Source: Aphrocallistes beatrix (taxonomy: Eukaryota; Porifera; Hexactinellida; Sceptrulophora; Aphrocallistidae). From it: DNA of 64,000 bases. The stretch covers positions 1,283,001-1,347,000 of the forward strand of contig OY725506.1 of NCBI GenBank assembly GCA_963281255.1, given 5' to 3'. Positions within the stretch are counted from its first letter, which is position 1, and every line of letters begins with the position of its first letter. A program made the translations under genes and the position numbers. Positions 12,201 to 23,075 of the stretch are shown here, in pieces. The notes beneath the pieces are model-generated. The model ran no database searches. It was given only the letters and a program-made list of their open reading frames with translations, and was not told the origin of the DNA.

Positions 12201-14564
12201 TCTGGTTTTACACATTAATTAAAATTCCGCCATCTCAATCTTTAATTAATGCTACATATTGAATATTTAGTTATTTGTGATTTTAATCTGATTTTATTAT
12301 TATTGAATTATCTTCTACATAGTGTCTACTCAATATGAATATTCATGCTCTTATCAACGTTCTAGTCGAAATATTCATATTATTTTGTCGGAATGAATGT
12401 TAGGAGCAGATAATACATCAGAGAAGTATTATTTTCAAATCAATACATTGATAGTCGATACGGTATAGTTAATAATGAAATAGGTAGCTACCATGTTATT
12501 TATGGTTAGGTTGATCTGGACTCTGAAAAATGAGAAAATACATTAGAGTCAACTAAATTGAATAGCTACTAATTTCAATTTAAAGTTTGGAAAGAAAAGC
12601 TCGAATTATGGATGCTCATCGCGTTCACCAATTCTTGCAAATTAGATTATAGGAAGTAGGTTGTGCTTTCGCGTTAGAGTTTCCAATCTTTGTTATAGCA
12701 AACGAACGTTTGCGAAACGTTTTCCAATGCTATTGTAATACGTTTTAAAACCACACTGGGGCCTGGAAAAAAATGTCATGGAGTTTGTGTTAGTGTTTAT
12801 TTCCCTAAAAAGAATTATTTTAAAATGGAAGAATTTCTGAAATTAAGACGCGCCTCAACATGAAAAAAGGCACGCTTACAGTTAATTAATGTGGAATTAG
12901 CACAGAGGCAGGCTATGAATTCCATGCACGGTATCTACTTGCTCGAATAAAGAATTGCCCGCCCACTTTTACCTAACTTAACTGTTAAATTCAAAACTTC
13001 TGATCCTTCAATGTAAATATCTTCTGAACTATAAATAGAAAATAAAGATACAAAACCAATTGTGTCCATGAAATTTTATTCGATGTCAGCATTGCAGAAT
13101 CAAAACTTTCTGAAATCTTCACTGATACTGGCTACTTAACTCAAATCCTGAATATTAGTTGTATCAACATTGAGTTATGACTCGACGCAGAAATGAATGG
13201 CGAATATTTCGTATAATGGACATTTCATATAGTTGACATTTAGTCGAGAATCAATTTGTTGAATGTATTGTATGGTAGGAAGTAAAATTTAGGTTGAGTA
13301 ATTTTTAATAAATGAAATACAATAATAAAAATATGTAATAATAAGTAAATATATTGAAATGATAAATATTAAAAAATGATTTTATTAAAGTTTAAATTAT
13401 GTGTGAATCAGTGTGATCCTTTTAGAATAGAACTTATTGGTTCTCTATTTCCCAAATCAGATACGATCGTTATTATACGCTAGTTCCTGCTTAGATTGCA
13501 TCATGACCTCCCCAGACACAACAATGTCCGTAGACGAAATGTCCGATATCTCGCAGAAATAGCTGTCTATTCAATTAATCCATGATAATGATGACTAATA
13601 TGACTGAAGTATTCAGCCGATAACAAATCTGTGGATAGTCAATTTTATTATTAAATTCGAAAATATTCAAATTAGTGAATTGGCTCGACATCGATTTTCT
13701 GAAGTTTCGTTCAAGATATTATTTTGAATACAAAGAATTATTACGTTTCATTGTTATTGATTAGAATTCCGTTCCTTAGAGCATTATTGAGAAAATGTTG
13801 CATAATATATTACGGTTGTAAATTTGAATACGAGTAATATTTTGTCATATTATAATTTTTCTATAGAATATTACACATGCATTAGTCATTATTAGGATAA
13901 TGTAGCACTTTGTGAGATCTTGGTGATTTATCTTTTAGAAATTATCCGTCGCATTAGCCATAGACTCTTGAACTTATATTTGATTTGTTTGTCTTCAAGA
14001 AGTCTGGTAAACATTATCGGTAAATATGTACAATAGTGATTGGTGTAATTGAAATTTTCTTTCCTTTTTCTATCGTAGAGAATTATTGCCGATTAAACTA
14101 ACCAACATTTTTTATTCCTAATAATTAATCACGTACTGTACTTAGTTTAGTTAGCTTTGTAAAGTTGACATTTTGTTTGATTTACTTATTTCTTCCCTAC
14201 TCTATATTTTAACAAAATAAACAGGTTTTCTGTCGATTTTCAAATTCAACATTTTGTTAAAAGAGACATAACATTGACATAACTTAAGCTTTTGGTTAAT
14301 TGTGTACATAATTATTTTGTGCATATTATTAATTTATTTATTGTTTATTTGTATTTTTTTAATATACACTATGGAACATAGGTAACAAGCGTATACTTTT
14401 ATGTATGCTTGAGTCCAACTTCTCAATAACACACTATGTATACGAAACGTGGAATATGTGTAGTTTATCTGATTTTAATTCTCGTTCATTAAAACGGTTT
14501 ATTACATACAATAATTCAATAAATAAGCCTATTTATTTGAGTTCGTTAATTAATGTAGAATATT
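9206..14564. other. 5.4-kb spacer between the two kinases, no gene seen
   Basis: Uniformly AT-rich. The longest open frames (84 and 73 codons at 11042-11525) have no motifs, no GC rise and no splice context, unlike the genes in this window. I see no transposon ends that I can pair. Only the tails of the two convergent kinase transcripts are expected here. Confidence 0.55.
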
Positions 14565-15548
14565 TTAACTATCTTGATTGAGCCAAGGGTGTTGTGATAC
14601 TCGATCCAGAGAGAGTCTCTTGTCCGGATCCGCCTGCAACAGAGCGGTTATCAGGTCCTTAGCCTCTTGAGACACTTCCTCCCAACACTCGTGGTAGAAA
14701 GAGAATTCTCCCTTCCGAATAGACTCGCGCATGTCGGGAGTGAGACCGGTGCGCGTGTACTCCTCTGTGTAGAAGGGAGGCGTGCTGGAGAGCATGATGT
14801 AGAGACAGACCCCCAGTGACCACAGGTCAATCCGAGTGTCGTAGCTCTTCACACCAGACTGCAGCTGCTGCTGCTGCTGCTGCTGCTGCTGGTTAGCTAG
14901 CACCTCAGGAGCGGCGTAGAAGGGCGTGTACATGGCCTGAGTGGGTCGGTCGGTCTCCTCCACTGAGAATCCAAAGTCTGCCAGCTGCAAGTGGAAGTCT
15001 GCACACTCCTCCTCATCCTCCAGGTCGTAGATGGAGTACTTGTCTGTGAGGAGAATGTTCTCTAGCTTGAGGTCTCTGTGCATGATGCCCTGCTGGTGGA
15101 GTGTGGAGAGGGCGAGTAGGATCTGTCGGAAGTAGGCAGCTGCCAGTGGTTCTGACATGCCACCTTGTCCCCCTGCTGTGGTGAGGTGGAGGTCCTCCAA
15201 CAGAGACAACAAGGTGCCTCCTTCCATCAGCTCCAGCACGATGTAGAGGTAGTGCTCCTCCTTGCGGTGAGGGGAGATGCGAGAAGATGTGTTGCTGTAC
15301 ACGTCTAGGATGGAGAGGACGTGAGTGGAGTGTTGACACCTTCTCTGTAGATGGATCTCCCGTCTGGCTTGCGGGGTATCTCTGACCATTTTGACGGCCA
15401 CCTTTTGACGTGACTTGATGTGTGTTGCTAGGTAAACTGGATCCTTTGTTGCTCCTTTTCCTAATTTCTTATGCCACAGTATTTTGTAGTCATCATGGAT
15501 ATCCCTTGATGATATTTCATCCGATGTTATTATTTCAATCTTAGACAT
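14565..15548 (-). CDS. MAPKAPK-like Ser/Thr kinase, copy 2 (intronless)
   Basis: This is the inverted partner of the kinase at 8243-9205. From IHDDYKILW onward the protein is the same except for one visible change (FYTEEY for FYPEEY), a longer Q tract (nine Q, L, Q instead of four Q) and the last residues (LNQDS for LSNF). I place the start at 15548, giving 327 residues with MSKIEII. The open frame continues to an ATG at 15614, but that ATG lies upstream of the TATA box (15602-15609), and the 15548 start has the same 'aaaATGtc' context and N-terminal length as copy 1. All catalytic residues (VAVK lysine, HRD, DFG, APE) are kept. DNA identity with copy 1 is very high including silent sites, but stops at both ends of the reading frame. 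Confidence 0.88.
   Translation of the reverse strand: MSKIEIITSDEISSRDIHDDYKILWHKKLGKGATKDPVYLATHIKSRQKVAVKMVRDTPQARREIHLQRRCQHSTHVLSILDVYSNTSSRISPHRKEEHYLYIVLELMEGGTLLSLLEDLHLTTAGGQGGMSEPLAAAYFRQILLALSTLHQQGIMHRDLKLENILLTDKYSIYDLEDEEECADFHLQLADFGFSVEETDRPTQAMYTPFYAAPEVLANQQQQQQQQQLQSGVKSYDTRIDLWSLGVCLYIMLSSTPPFYTEEYTRTGLTPDMRESIRKGEFSFYHECWEEVSQEAKDLITALLQADPDKRLSLDRVSQHPWLNQDS
14864..14891 (-). repeat. CAG/CTG trinucleotide run in kinase copy 2
   Basis: About nine CAG codons in coding orientation, interrupted by CTG near one end, encode a Q9-L-Q tract just after the APE motif. Copy 1 has only four Q codons at the same place. This is a repeat-length difference of 21 bp inside an otherwise collinear pair. 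Confidence 0.85.
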
Positions 15549-15601
15549 TTTGTAATTTAAGAGGATTGGATTACTTTGTAATATTATGCCGTAGCTAGTT
15601 C

Positions 15602-15609
15602 TATTTATA
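15602..15609 (-). promoter_or_regulatory. TATA box of kinase copy 2
   Basis: TATAAATA on the minus strand, ending 54 bp before the chosen ATG (first T 61 bp from it). Its position shows that the more upstream in-frame ATG at 15612-15614 is outside the transcript if this box is used. Confidence 0.55.
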
Positions 15610-15614
15610 CTCAT

Positions 15615-17220
15615 TGACTCTGCTGGTCGACAATGCTACAGGAAAACTTTCACTCTTGCATATATTTCACCATTCGCTTGTAGTAAATTATTAATTCGGT
15701 GAAATTGGTTTTGATTTCAAAAAAGCCATATTTTAGGCAAAGAACTGAAACTTTCTTATTCTCCACCTCAAACCTCCAAAAGCCCCTAAAGGCAGGGAGC
15801 CTCAGCCGCTAAGAATTTTTGAACTTTAAAACACCATAACTCGCAAAAACGGCCTCGTATCTTGAGTTTCATGAGGTGAAAGCTGAGGCAATTCTACGTT
15901 GATTCCCGTCAAGAGAACCAATATAGTAATAGCATGAAAACTGAGTTTTACTCCAAGAAAGGAATTTAATTTTTCCAATTTTTTTTCTTTTTGAATGGAT
16001 TCCATTATGACTGCTCACCTCAATTATTTATATGTTTACACATAGTGTATATCAATAAAAATAGCAAGTGAAAGACAGTGGCATACTCTCCCAAGCAGCG
16101 ATGACCAGAAAACGAGGTTATCTTGAAGAGTTATGTTTCACTTGATAACTACCACTGCTAAATAGTGTCACACGACATATTTGATAGCACGCGATACAAT
16201 TTGGTGGCGATGGTTATCAAATTATAGAGAAACTGTCTGATATGTATACAGAGTGCAAGGGATTATCTAGGAACAAGAGGCGCTCCTTTAGTTTTAAGCC
16301 CGAAAGTGTTTCGAAGTGTGAAAAACGAGGATATTACCCAATTTACTCTTATAATGTTATTATAGCGATTTAGGCGTAGTTTATGGGTTTGAGACAAGGA
16401 ACGTATCTCTGGAAGGCTGTATAATATCTTAACAAACTCATTTATAAATTAATAAACTTCAACTTATCATTCAACACCTTCACTTGCATAGCTATTACTT
16501 CAACCAAATGCATACTAAACAATTTATTTTGATAAAAGTCTCAGATGCTCTACTTCTATGCTAACAATGCGGGTAATGGATCTGATCTACGTCTATATCC
16601 GCACCAAATAAAAAGCAGGGAATTATTCATGTATTAGGCACATGCGTATCCTACTGATAATTTGATTCTATGAAGTTTCATGTTACAAACATCTGTAATT
16701 TTTTCAGTTCTAAGTTTATTGCATTTTGCACAAGGGCAGAATCTTAATTATTTTGACGTCTTGTAATTATCTATTTACTTGAACCGCAATTCTTGCAATA
16801 TAATAATTGAATATAAAATTATATTGAAACTCTTTGATGTGGAAAGTATGCTAAGATTACTTTATCTCTCCATCCTCACTTACTTATAGTGAATATAAGA
16901 GACTATTGTTTTAACTAACCTGTTAATTAAGTGACATTAGTCTGGTTTATAACACATCTCAATATTTTTTGACCAAATCAGCTCAATACTGATCCCAATG
17001 ATGTACCAATAGCAGGTTCTCCCCCATCCCGTTATAGCGTATCGGCTCGATACGCCTTCGGAAAAATGATATATTATTAATATCCCTTTTGAATACTTAA
17101 ATCTATATAGGATATCTAATATAACAAATACCAATAACCTATATTAACTAATGATAGATAATAAAATGCAGTTGCGATAGCATTGTAGACCACTGGATAT
17201 TTGACTGCCGTATATAGGTA
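15615..17220. other. Intergenic, probably repeat-derived in part
   Basis: No supported gene. About 15740-15930 has higher GC and an odd, non-coding character ('ccataactcgcaaaaacgg') that looks like dispersed repeat sequence, but I see only one copy in this window and cannot name it. Confidence 0.4.
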
Positions 17221-17228
17221 CCGATGCG

Positions 17229-17484
17229 CAGTAGCGTAGCCAGGGGCGGGGCACAGGGGTACACGTTCCCCCTGTCAGGATTTAATGCATGACATTTTGT
17301 GAGAAAATTTGCATTTGTTTTGTTATTTTGTCGAGAAGTATATACTAACTTCATTGAATCTGGAGATATTATAAAAATTAATGCTGTCAGCTTTTCCCCT
17401 GGACCCCACTAGGAGACTTACAGCGGCTCCTAGACCCACATCTGAATGCTGTGCCCCCCGTCAGAAATCCTGGCTACGCCACTG
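17229..17484. mobile_element. Non-autonomous hAT element (256 bp)
   Basis: Terminal inverted repeats CAGTAGCGTAGCCAGG (17229-17244) and its complement (17469-17484) differ at one position. The flanking 8-bp target duplications are ccgatgcg (17221-17228) and ccgatacg (17485-17492), 7 of 8 matching. Eight-bp duplications and CAG...CTG ends with this 'gtagccagg' motif are typical of hAT elements. There is no open frame, so it depends on a transposase elsewhere. Confidence 0.88.
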
Positions 17485-17578
17485 CCGATACGCATTCAAA
17501 AATTCCGAGAACCCTGAGTAGTATATATGTACATACAAAAATAATGATAGGAAACACTTACAACCAATAACGACATTT

Positions 17579-17733
17579 CAGCACCGGCGCTACGGTTTTA
17601 GAAGTGGTCCTTTTTGCCTAACCAACCGGGCCACTATTAGAAAGTTGTCCGATTTACCATGACAAACCTGAGGTCACTTTTGAAAAGTGGTTCGATTAGA
17701 ACAGTATCAATTGTACCAGTGGCGCCGACCCTG
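17579..17733. mobile_element. Probable short hAT-like element
   Basis: Ends CAGCACCGGCGCTACGG and (reverse complement) CAGGGTCGGCGCCACTGG are similar inverted repeats. Flanks share 'cattt' but not a clean 8-bp duplication. The sequence is GC-richer than its surroundings and non-coding. Confidence 0.45.
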
Positions 17734-18867
17734 CATTTTATTCATAGGGCACTGTGCGTGGGAGTTCGATAATGCTCTCGAGATAATGTAATTTAGCTGG
17801 ATTGTGCTATATAATCAAATTTACAGATGTGTTAGCATATAGGTGCAATACATATGTTATCTCCAATTATTTTATTACATATGTTCTTTATCAATATTAC
17901 TGTAATACTCTATGTATAAGTTCTAATATGTAGCCGATATCTGGAATAGCATGTGAATGACGAGTGTAGGTTCGCTATCACAGGTCGTCGAGATGGCTAG
18001 TGGTGGAATGCTTTGAGTGTGTCAAGTACGACATGGATTGTATGGTTGAGAGTTTCTCCACATTAGTCAAATCCCAAAATATGTATCGAAGTCTCTCATA
18101 CTGTTGGAACTATTTACATCAAATTTTATCACAAAAGCGCCATTTCTAAAAAAGAAATTCCTCCCATATCTGTAGAGCTTCGCCTACAAATTCCAGTAAT
18201 ACGAATGACATTATAAGTATCAGAGTTCTAGCCAAGTTAATGACACGCCTTGCACCAGTAGTGTTATACTTTTATAATTTCTACTAAGCCTAAACAGGAT
18301 TTGTTACTCATCAATAATTTGTATGGAGAGAAAACGTAACACAGATCTACAATTATAGTAAGGTATTTAACCTCCTAAACATTTGAACTTGTAGCCTCGA
18401 GTAAGCATGTGGTGGTGATGCCTAATGCTTTGTAAGTTGAGTAAGTTAGCTTTGTAGAAAAGATTACACTTAGTCATAGCTGATGCAATCTCTAATTTTA
18501 GATTTTCTAATTTCATAATTATCTGTTGGTTATTCGTGTGTAATAATTTGATAAGATTACTTTTATTTTTTGTGTTAAAAGTATGATTTCTGATTATATA
18601 AGTTTACATTAGTAATATTTTGTTATTTACCTTTTGTGCCACGATACCAGCCGTAGTAGTATGTCACAAGTAGCCGCGTAACAATTATCAGAAATATTAC
18701 TGATCATCAATTCGTTACTCGACCTGACCAGCTGGTCACCCTGGCAACCACAACTAACAATAATAATATAAGCAATCGGATGCATACATGCCGTCCCTTG
18801 AAGCGAGTTCAACATCTATCCTAGACGAACATTATTTTCTAACACGCACGTTTCGAAATTTACATCT
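17734..18867. other. Intergenic, nothing recognised
   Basis: AT-rich, with short unsupported frames only. Confidence 0.5.
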
Positions 18868-18869
18868 TA

Positions 18870-18920
18870 CAGTAGAACCTCGGTTAATACGAACACCAGG
18901 GACGGTCGAAATTATCTCAC
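18870..18920 (+). mobile_element. Pogo/Tigger-like transposon end
   Basis: After TA (18868-18869) comes CAGTAGAACCTCGGTTAATA followed by 'cgaacaccagggacggtcg'. This resembles the end of the element at 59326-59457 (shared CAGTAGAAC, ttaatacgaaca, ggacggtcgaa). TA target and CAG start fit the Tc1/mariner-pogo group. The matching opposite end is not seen nearby, so this is a fragment. Confidence 0.55.
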
Positions 18921-19574
18921 GTGTTAACAAATGATTTTCAATTCTGATAGTTTTGACATTCTTTCACTCATATTTACGTATTAATTAAGTAACTATTCAA
19001 GTTAATTTTAAGGCTGTGCCAAAGTCAGTTTGTTTCGTTTCCCAGTTTTTCAATCAATTTTGTCTGAAAGTTAACGTAAGCAATATTTCATTTTCATGGT
19101 TGGTTTCGTGAAATCTCATGATGATTGACACTAAACACATTAAACATTTAAATTCACTCCTCCTTGCTAAATTCCCAATATATATTTGTTTTTGTTTCAG
19201 GACCAATAGCTAGTTTCAGAACTCTATTGAAAGAAACTGACTTACCTAGACTGATTTTAAAACTGAAATTATTAGATCCTCGATTATTACAAATCAATGC
19301 TTGTTAGTCTTTAGCATTACATTATGCTGTAATTAAGTCTTATTGAAACATTATAATGCATATGTAAAGATAAATACTGGAATGTGTCCACGAGGCATTT
19401 TGTCTCATTTCTGAAACATTGTATTAAGCTAGTTTTCTCGTTGCGTTTAGATGAGAATTTAACATGTATTGTGTGTAGACCTGTTTTCTGATAGTATTGA
19501 TGTCGTATCTGTTGTACTATGCTGTTTGCAATGATGATTAGCCCGTGTATTGGTTTGATCTGCTGAATTAATTC

Positions 19575-20206
19575 CACTCAACTGCTTTTGTTAAATAACT
19601 AACAAAAGTATTATTAAATAATAATTTCACCATTACTCACTAATATTATTTAACCGAAACCAAATGACTAATTTTAAGGTGAAATTTATCTGGTTTTAGG
19701 CAACAATTAATGGTATTAATAGTTTAAACGATATTCATTGTAATCCAGCCTTTCCTATGGAATTTATGCAATTCACAAACACAAAATGTGCTTCCTTGCC
19801 TCGACAGGCTGTTTCTACAATTTTGAATATTTTGGGTTGTATTGTCTCTTTGATCAAACTGATGAAACTAGATTGTAGTTCATTTTACAGGATAACACCG
19901 TTTATAATTGTATTGGCATGTAATCGTGTATACATACCTACATTAGAGGACATGTTAGATTTTAATCATAATTTATGTGGAGTTTTAGTTAGAAATATGG
20001 AAATGTGGATTTCAATGCAAATTAATACAAATTCCACAGTTTTGATCAAAATCTCAGTCAGTTCTTTTGGTACCACGTCAGATATAACGGAATACCTTAT
20101 GCTTCCACTTTATCATTATTATGGAATAACTTCGGTTTGACTGGAACATAATTAAATCCATAATTAAATCCAGTCCCGATGGCTTCATTCTAACAGGAGT
20201 TGACTG
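19575..20206. mobile_element. Possible degenerate TA-inserting element
   Basis: The right end reads, on the minus strand, CAGTCAACTCCTGTTAGAAT followed by a 'gggactgg' motif, next to TA at 20207-20208. A weaker match (cactcaactgcttttgtta) near 19575 could be the left end. An open frame of 127 codons (19757-20140) lies inside; it has no motif I recognise and runs into the terminal repeat, so I treat it as part of the element and not as a gene. Confidence 0.35.
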
Positions 20207-20504
20207 TACATGTTGTCGAATTATTTGACTTATCTCTGAGAGATTTGATTTTACTATGATTTCTCAATTGCTGCAGCATATGGTTAACTGATAAGATTTC
20301 ACCTCAACTACACAACATATACATATAACAGTAGCCAGTGAGATTATCACCAATCAATGTTTCATTCTTATCTTTACGAATATGTTTAACAATTGTACTT
20401 AAATACTAGTTCATAATGGAATAGTCTGATGTTTAAATGTTAAGTAAAGTTTAGTTTACCTAGTCATTTTATTAAATATTTTCCAGCTTACTAGCTAACA
20501 TAGA

Positions 20505-22520
20505 ATGAGCATTTTGCAGTTTATGCCATTTTCGAGCAGTCTCGACTCCAGTTTTTGGCACACTTTCGCACAAAAGAAACTCGACGTAATTAAACTTAGT
20601 GAGGAGAAAATCCCCATTCTTGCTTCCTACACGAATTCAGATCCAGTCGGGTTCCAACCTAGGATATCTCTAGATTACAATGTGTTCGAAAAGGAAGAAG
20701 ATATACCTAAGAACTACTACAAATCGTTGGGGCATATATTGAATACCAACACTGTGGAAAAGTTTAATGAGCTTGACAAGAAGGCATTACTCGAAGAGGA
20801 GGGGAATATAATATGGCAAGATATAAAATCAGGAAAGGCGATTGAAAACCCAAGCCTTTTGGTTCCATTCTTGATGGTTGCTTTTGCTGAACTCAAAAAG
20901 TACAACTTCACATTTTGGTTTGCATTCCCAGCTCTAATGCCGGATGAGCCTATCACTGCCAAGTCCTGTAAGAAGTTATCAGAAGTGTGGGATGGCAAGA
21001 AGATACAGGAGTTCATTCAAACTTACGAGACTGTCAGGAAAGAGAAAGAATTGAGCGGGGCTTTTATTGCTAGCTGTGATTCAGATGTCTTCAAGCTAGG
21101 GTTGTTGTCAGAGCACAATTCTTTCTACTCTGGAGATTGTAGACCCCTGCTGTGTTTCTGTGACCCTTGCACCTCAGAGGAGCATCCAGGCTGGCCACTC
21201 AGGAATCTGCTCATTGCAGCAGCCCGGCTATGGAAGGGCAAGAGCGTAGATGTTCTCTGCTTGAGAGATCGGTCCTATGAGGGGGTGCGGCACTTGGAGT
21301 ACAGTCTGTACTTAGAAGAAGTTGCACTTCCGGATCTGAGCGAGCGCGAGGAGCCACTCAAGTGCACTGGATGGGAGCGAAACGAAAAACAGAAACTCGG
21401 CCCTAAGTCAGTCAACCTCAGTTCCACCATGAACCCTGAGAGGTTGTCAGAGCAGTCGGTCGACCTGAACCTGAAGCTCATGCGCTGGAGGCTGGTCCCG
21501 GAACTGGACTTGGACAGGGTGAGGGACACCAAGTGTCTGCTGCTGGGCGCCGGCACACTAGGCTGCAATGTGGCTCGCTGCTTGCTGGGGTGGGGGGTGA
21601 GACACATCACACTTGTAGATAACGGTAGGGTGTCCTACTCGAACCCGGTCAGGCAGAGCTTGTTCACTTTCGAAGACTCTCTCCACGGAGGAAAGTACAA
21701 ATCGGAGGCTGCAGCCGATGCCCTGAAGCGAATCTTCCCTGGCGTCTACTCGAGAGGGTTCAATCTGTCCGTCCCCATGCCAGGCCACCCAGTGAGTGAG
21801 GGCGAGCTCCGTGCTGTGAAGGCAGACGTAGCGCAGCTGGAGGAGCTGGTGCTGCACCACGACATTGTGTTCCTACTGCTGGACACGCGAGAAGCCAGGT
21901 GGCTACCCACCGTCCTGTGCTACGCCATGGATAAGGTCTGTATCAATGCGGCTATGGGGTTTGACACGTACCTCGTGATGAGACACGGAATGAAGGGAGG
22001 GGAGGAAGCAGGAGGAGTGAATGAGAAAGGGGTCATTCCAGGCAACCGGTTAGGTTGCTACTTCTGTAATGACATAGTCGCGCCTACCAACTCGACCAGG
22101 GACAGAACGCTGGACCAGCAGTGCACGGTGAGTAGACCAGGGATGGCATACATCACCTCGTCTCTAGCTGTCGAGTTGGCAGTGTCTCTCCTACAGCACC
22201 CACTCAAGGGGAGGGCTCCAGCTGACTCCAGAGAGGAGACGGACTACCAATGCATCCTCGGTGCCATCCCCCACCAGATCCGAGGGTTCTTGTCTCGCTT
22301 CCAGACCTTGCAGCCTAGCGGAGAATCCTTCCAATCATGCACTGGTTGCGCTAGCATTGTCATTGAGAAGTATAAATCGGAAGGTTTCGACTTCCTAATG
22401 CAAGTTTTCAACGCCTCTTCGTTCCTCGAGGATTTGACAGGACTGACGGAGTTATTTCTCGCCACAAAAGATATCGAAATCCCGGACATCATCTCCGACG
22501 GAGAATGTTCTGACGATTAG
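20505..22520 (+). CDS. ATG7: ATG7, E1-like autophagy activating enzyme
   Basis: A complete 671-residue protein (human about 700). Atg7 adenylates and thioester-links Atg8/LC3 and Atg12, then passes them to Atg3 and Atg10 in the cytosol. The N-terminal domain starts with LQFMPFSSSLDSSFW, the typical Atg7 opening. The adenylation domain has the nucleotide-binding GAGTLGC at 348-354 and the VDNGRVSYSNPVRQSLF segment. The catalytic cysteine is C540 in DQQCTVSRPG. A CxxC zinc half-site (CYFCND) is present in the loop before it, with a second (CTGC) near the C-terminus. The acidic C-terminal tail (SDGECSDD) follows the Atg8-binding region. Single exon, whereas animal ATG7 genes usually have many introns. 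It lies 555 bp upstream of the first visible NUP205 exon on the same strand. Confidence 0.96.
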   Translation: MSILQFMPFSSSLDSSFWHTFAQKKLDVIKLSEEKIPILASYTNSDPVGFQPRISLDYNVFEKEEDIPKNYYKSLGHILNTNTVEKFNELDKKALLEEEGNIIWQDIKSGKAIENPSLLVPFLMVAFAELKKYNFTFWFAFPALMPDEPITAKSCKKLSEVWDGKKIQEFIQTYETVRKEKELSGAFIASCDSDVFKLGLLSEHNSFYSGDCRPLLCFCDPCTSEEHPGWPLRNLLIAAARLWKGKSVDVLCLRDRSYEGVRHLEYSLYLEEVALPDLSEREEPLKCTGWERNEKQKLGPKSVNLSSTMNPERLSEQSVDLNLKLMRWRLVPELDLDRVRDTKCLLLGAGTLGCNVARCLLGWGVRHITLVDNGRVSYSNPVRQSLFTFEDSLHGGKYKSEAAADALKRIFPGVYSRGFNLSVPMPGHPVSEGELRAVKADVAQLEELVLHHDIVFLLLDTREARWLPTVLCYAMDKVCINAAMGFDTYLVMRHGMKGGEEAGGVNEKGVIPGNRLGCYFCNDIVAPTNSTRDRTLDQQCTVSRPGMAYITSSLAVELAVSLLQHPLKGRAPADSREETDYQCILGAIPHQIRGFLSRFQTLQPSGESFQSCTGCASIVIEKYKSEGFDFLMQVFNASSFLEDLTGLTELFLATKDIEIPDIISDGECSDD

Positions 22521-23075
22521 CTTGATATACTATTTTACAACTTGGATTGTATATTTGATCTTAGGACCAATATCAGTGCTTTTCTACTCTTTCTAGTGGG
22601 CTATTCAGGATATTATTGAACTAGATACGAATTATCATTATTATATTATTATTATATTATCATATTGTATATTTGCTAGTAAGTCTATTAGAAATTCAAA
22701 GTGATTGAATATGCTTAATTTCTTTTTTTTGTCTGCTTTTTTCGTTATTGTGCAAAATATGTTTTATTATATTACTTAGAATAATAGTGATCGACGACTA
22801 TCAAAAATATAAGTACTTCACATATTTCCGTTTCAGCTGGTAATACCGGATGAAGAGTTTGTACGGTTAACCCTATTCAGAACTCAAAATGCATTAGTTG
22901 CTAATGACAGCTGAAAATCTGCATGAGTTTGTCTGGGTTGCTCTTATGCAGGCTTAGTATGGTTCTCCATTTTGCTTAGTCTCAATTGAAATATTTCCAA
23001 TAAAGATATCGGAAGTTGTCATAAACTTTATACGATAGCTATATATGTATTTATTGACGCATATCTGTTGTTTAG
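22521..23075. other. Spacer between ATG7 and first visible NUP205 exon
   Basis: AT-rich, ends with a good splice acceptor (tttag at 23071-23075). I looked for the missing N-terminal NUP205 exons here and do not see them. ATG7 3' end and polyadenylation must lie here. Confidence 0.5.

Noticed and set aside
15549..15614. N-terminal extension of kinase copy 2 to the upstream ATG
   Set aside because: The upstream ATG overlaps sequence before the TATA box and has no counterpart in copy 1.
19757..20140. 127-codon open frame as a gene
   Set aside because: It runs into a transposon-like terminal repeat and has no recognisable domain; kept only as part of a possible element.
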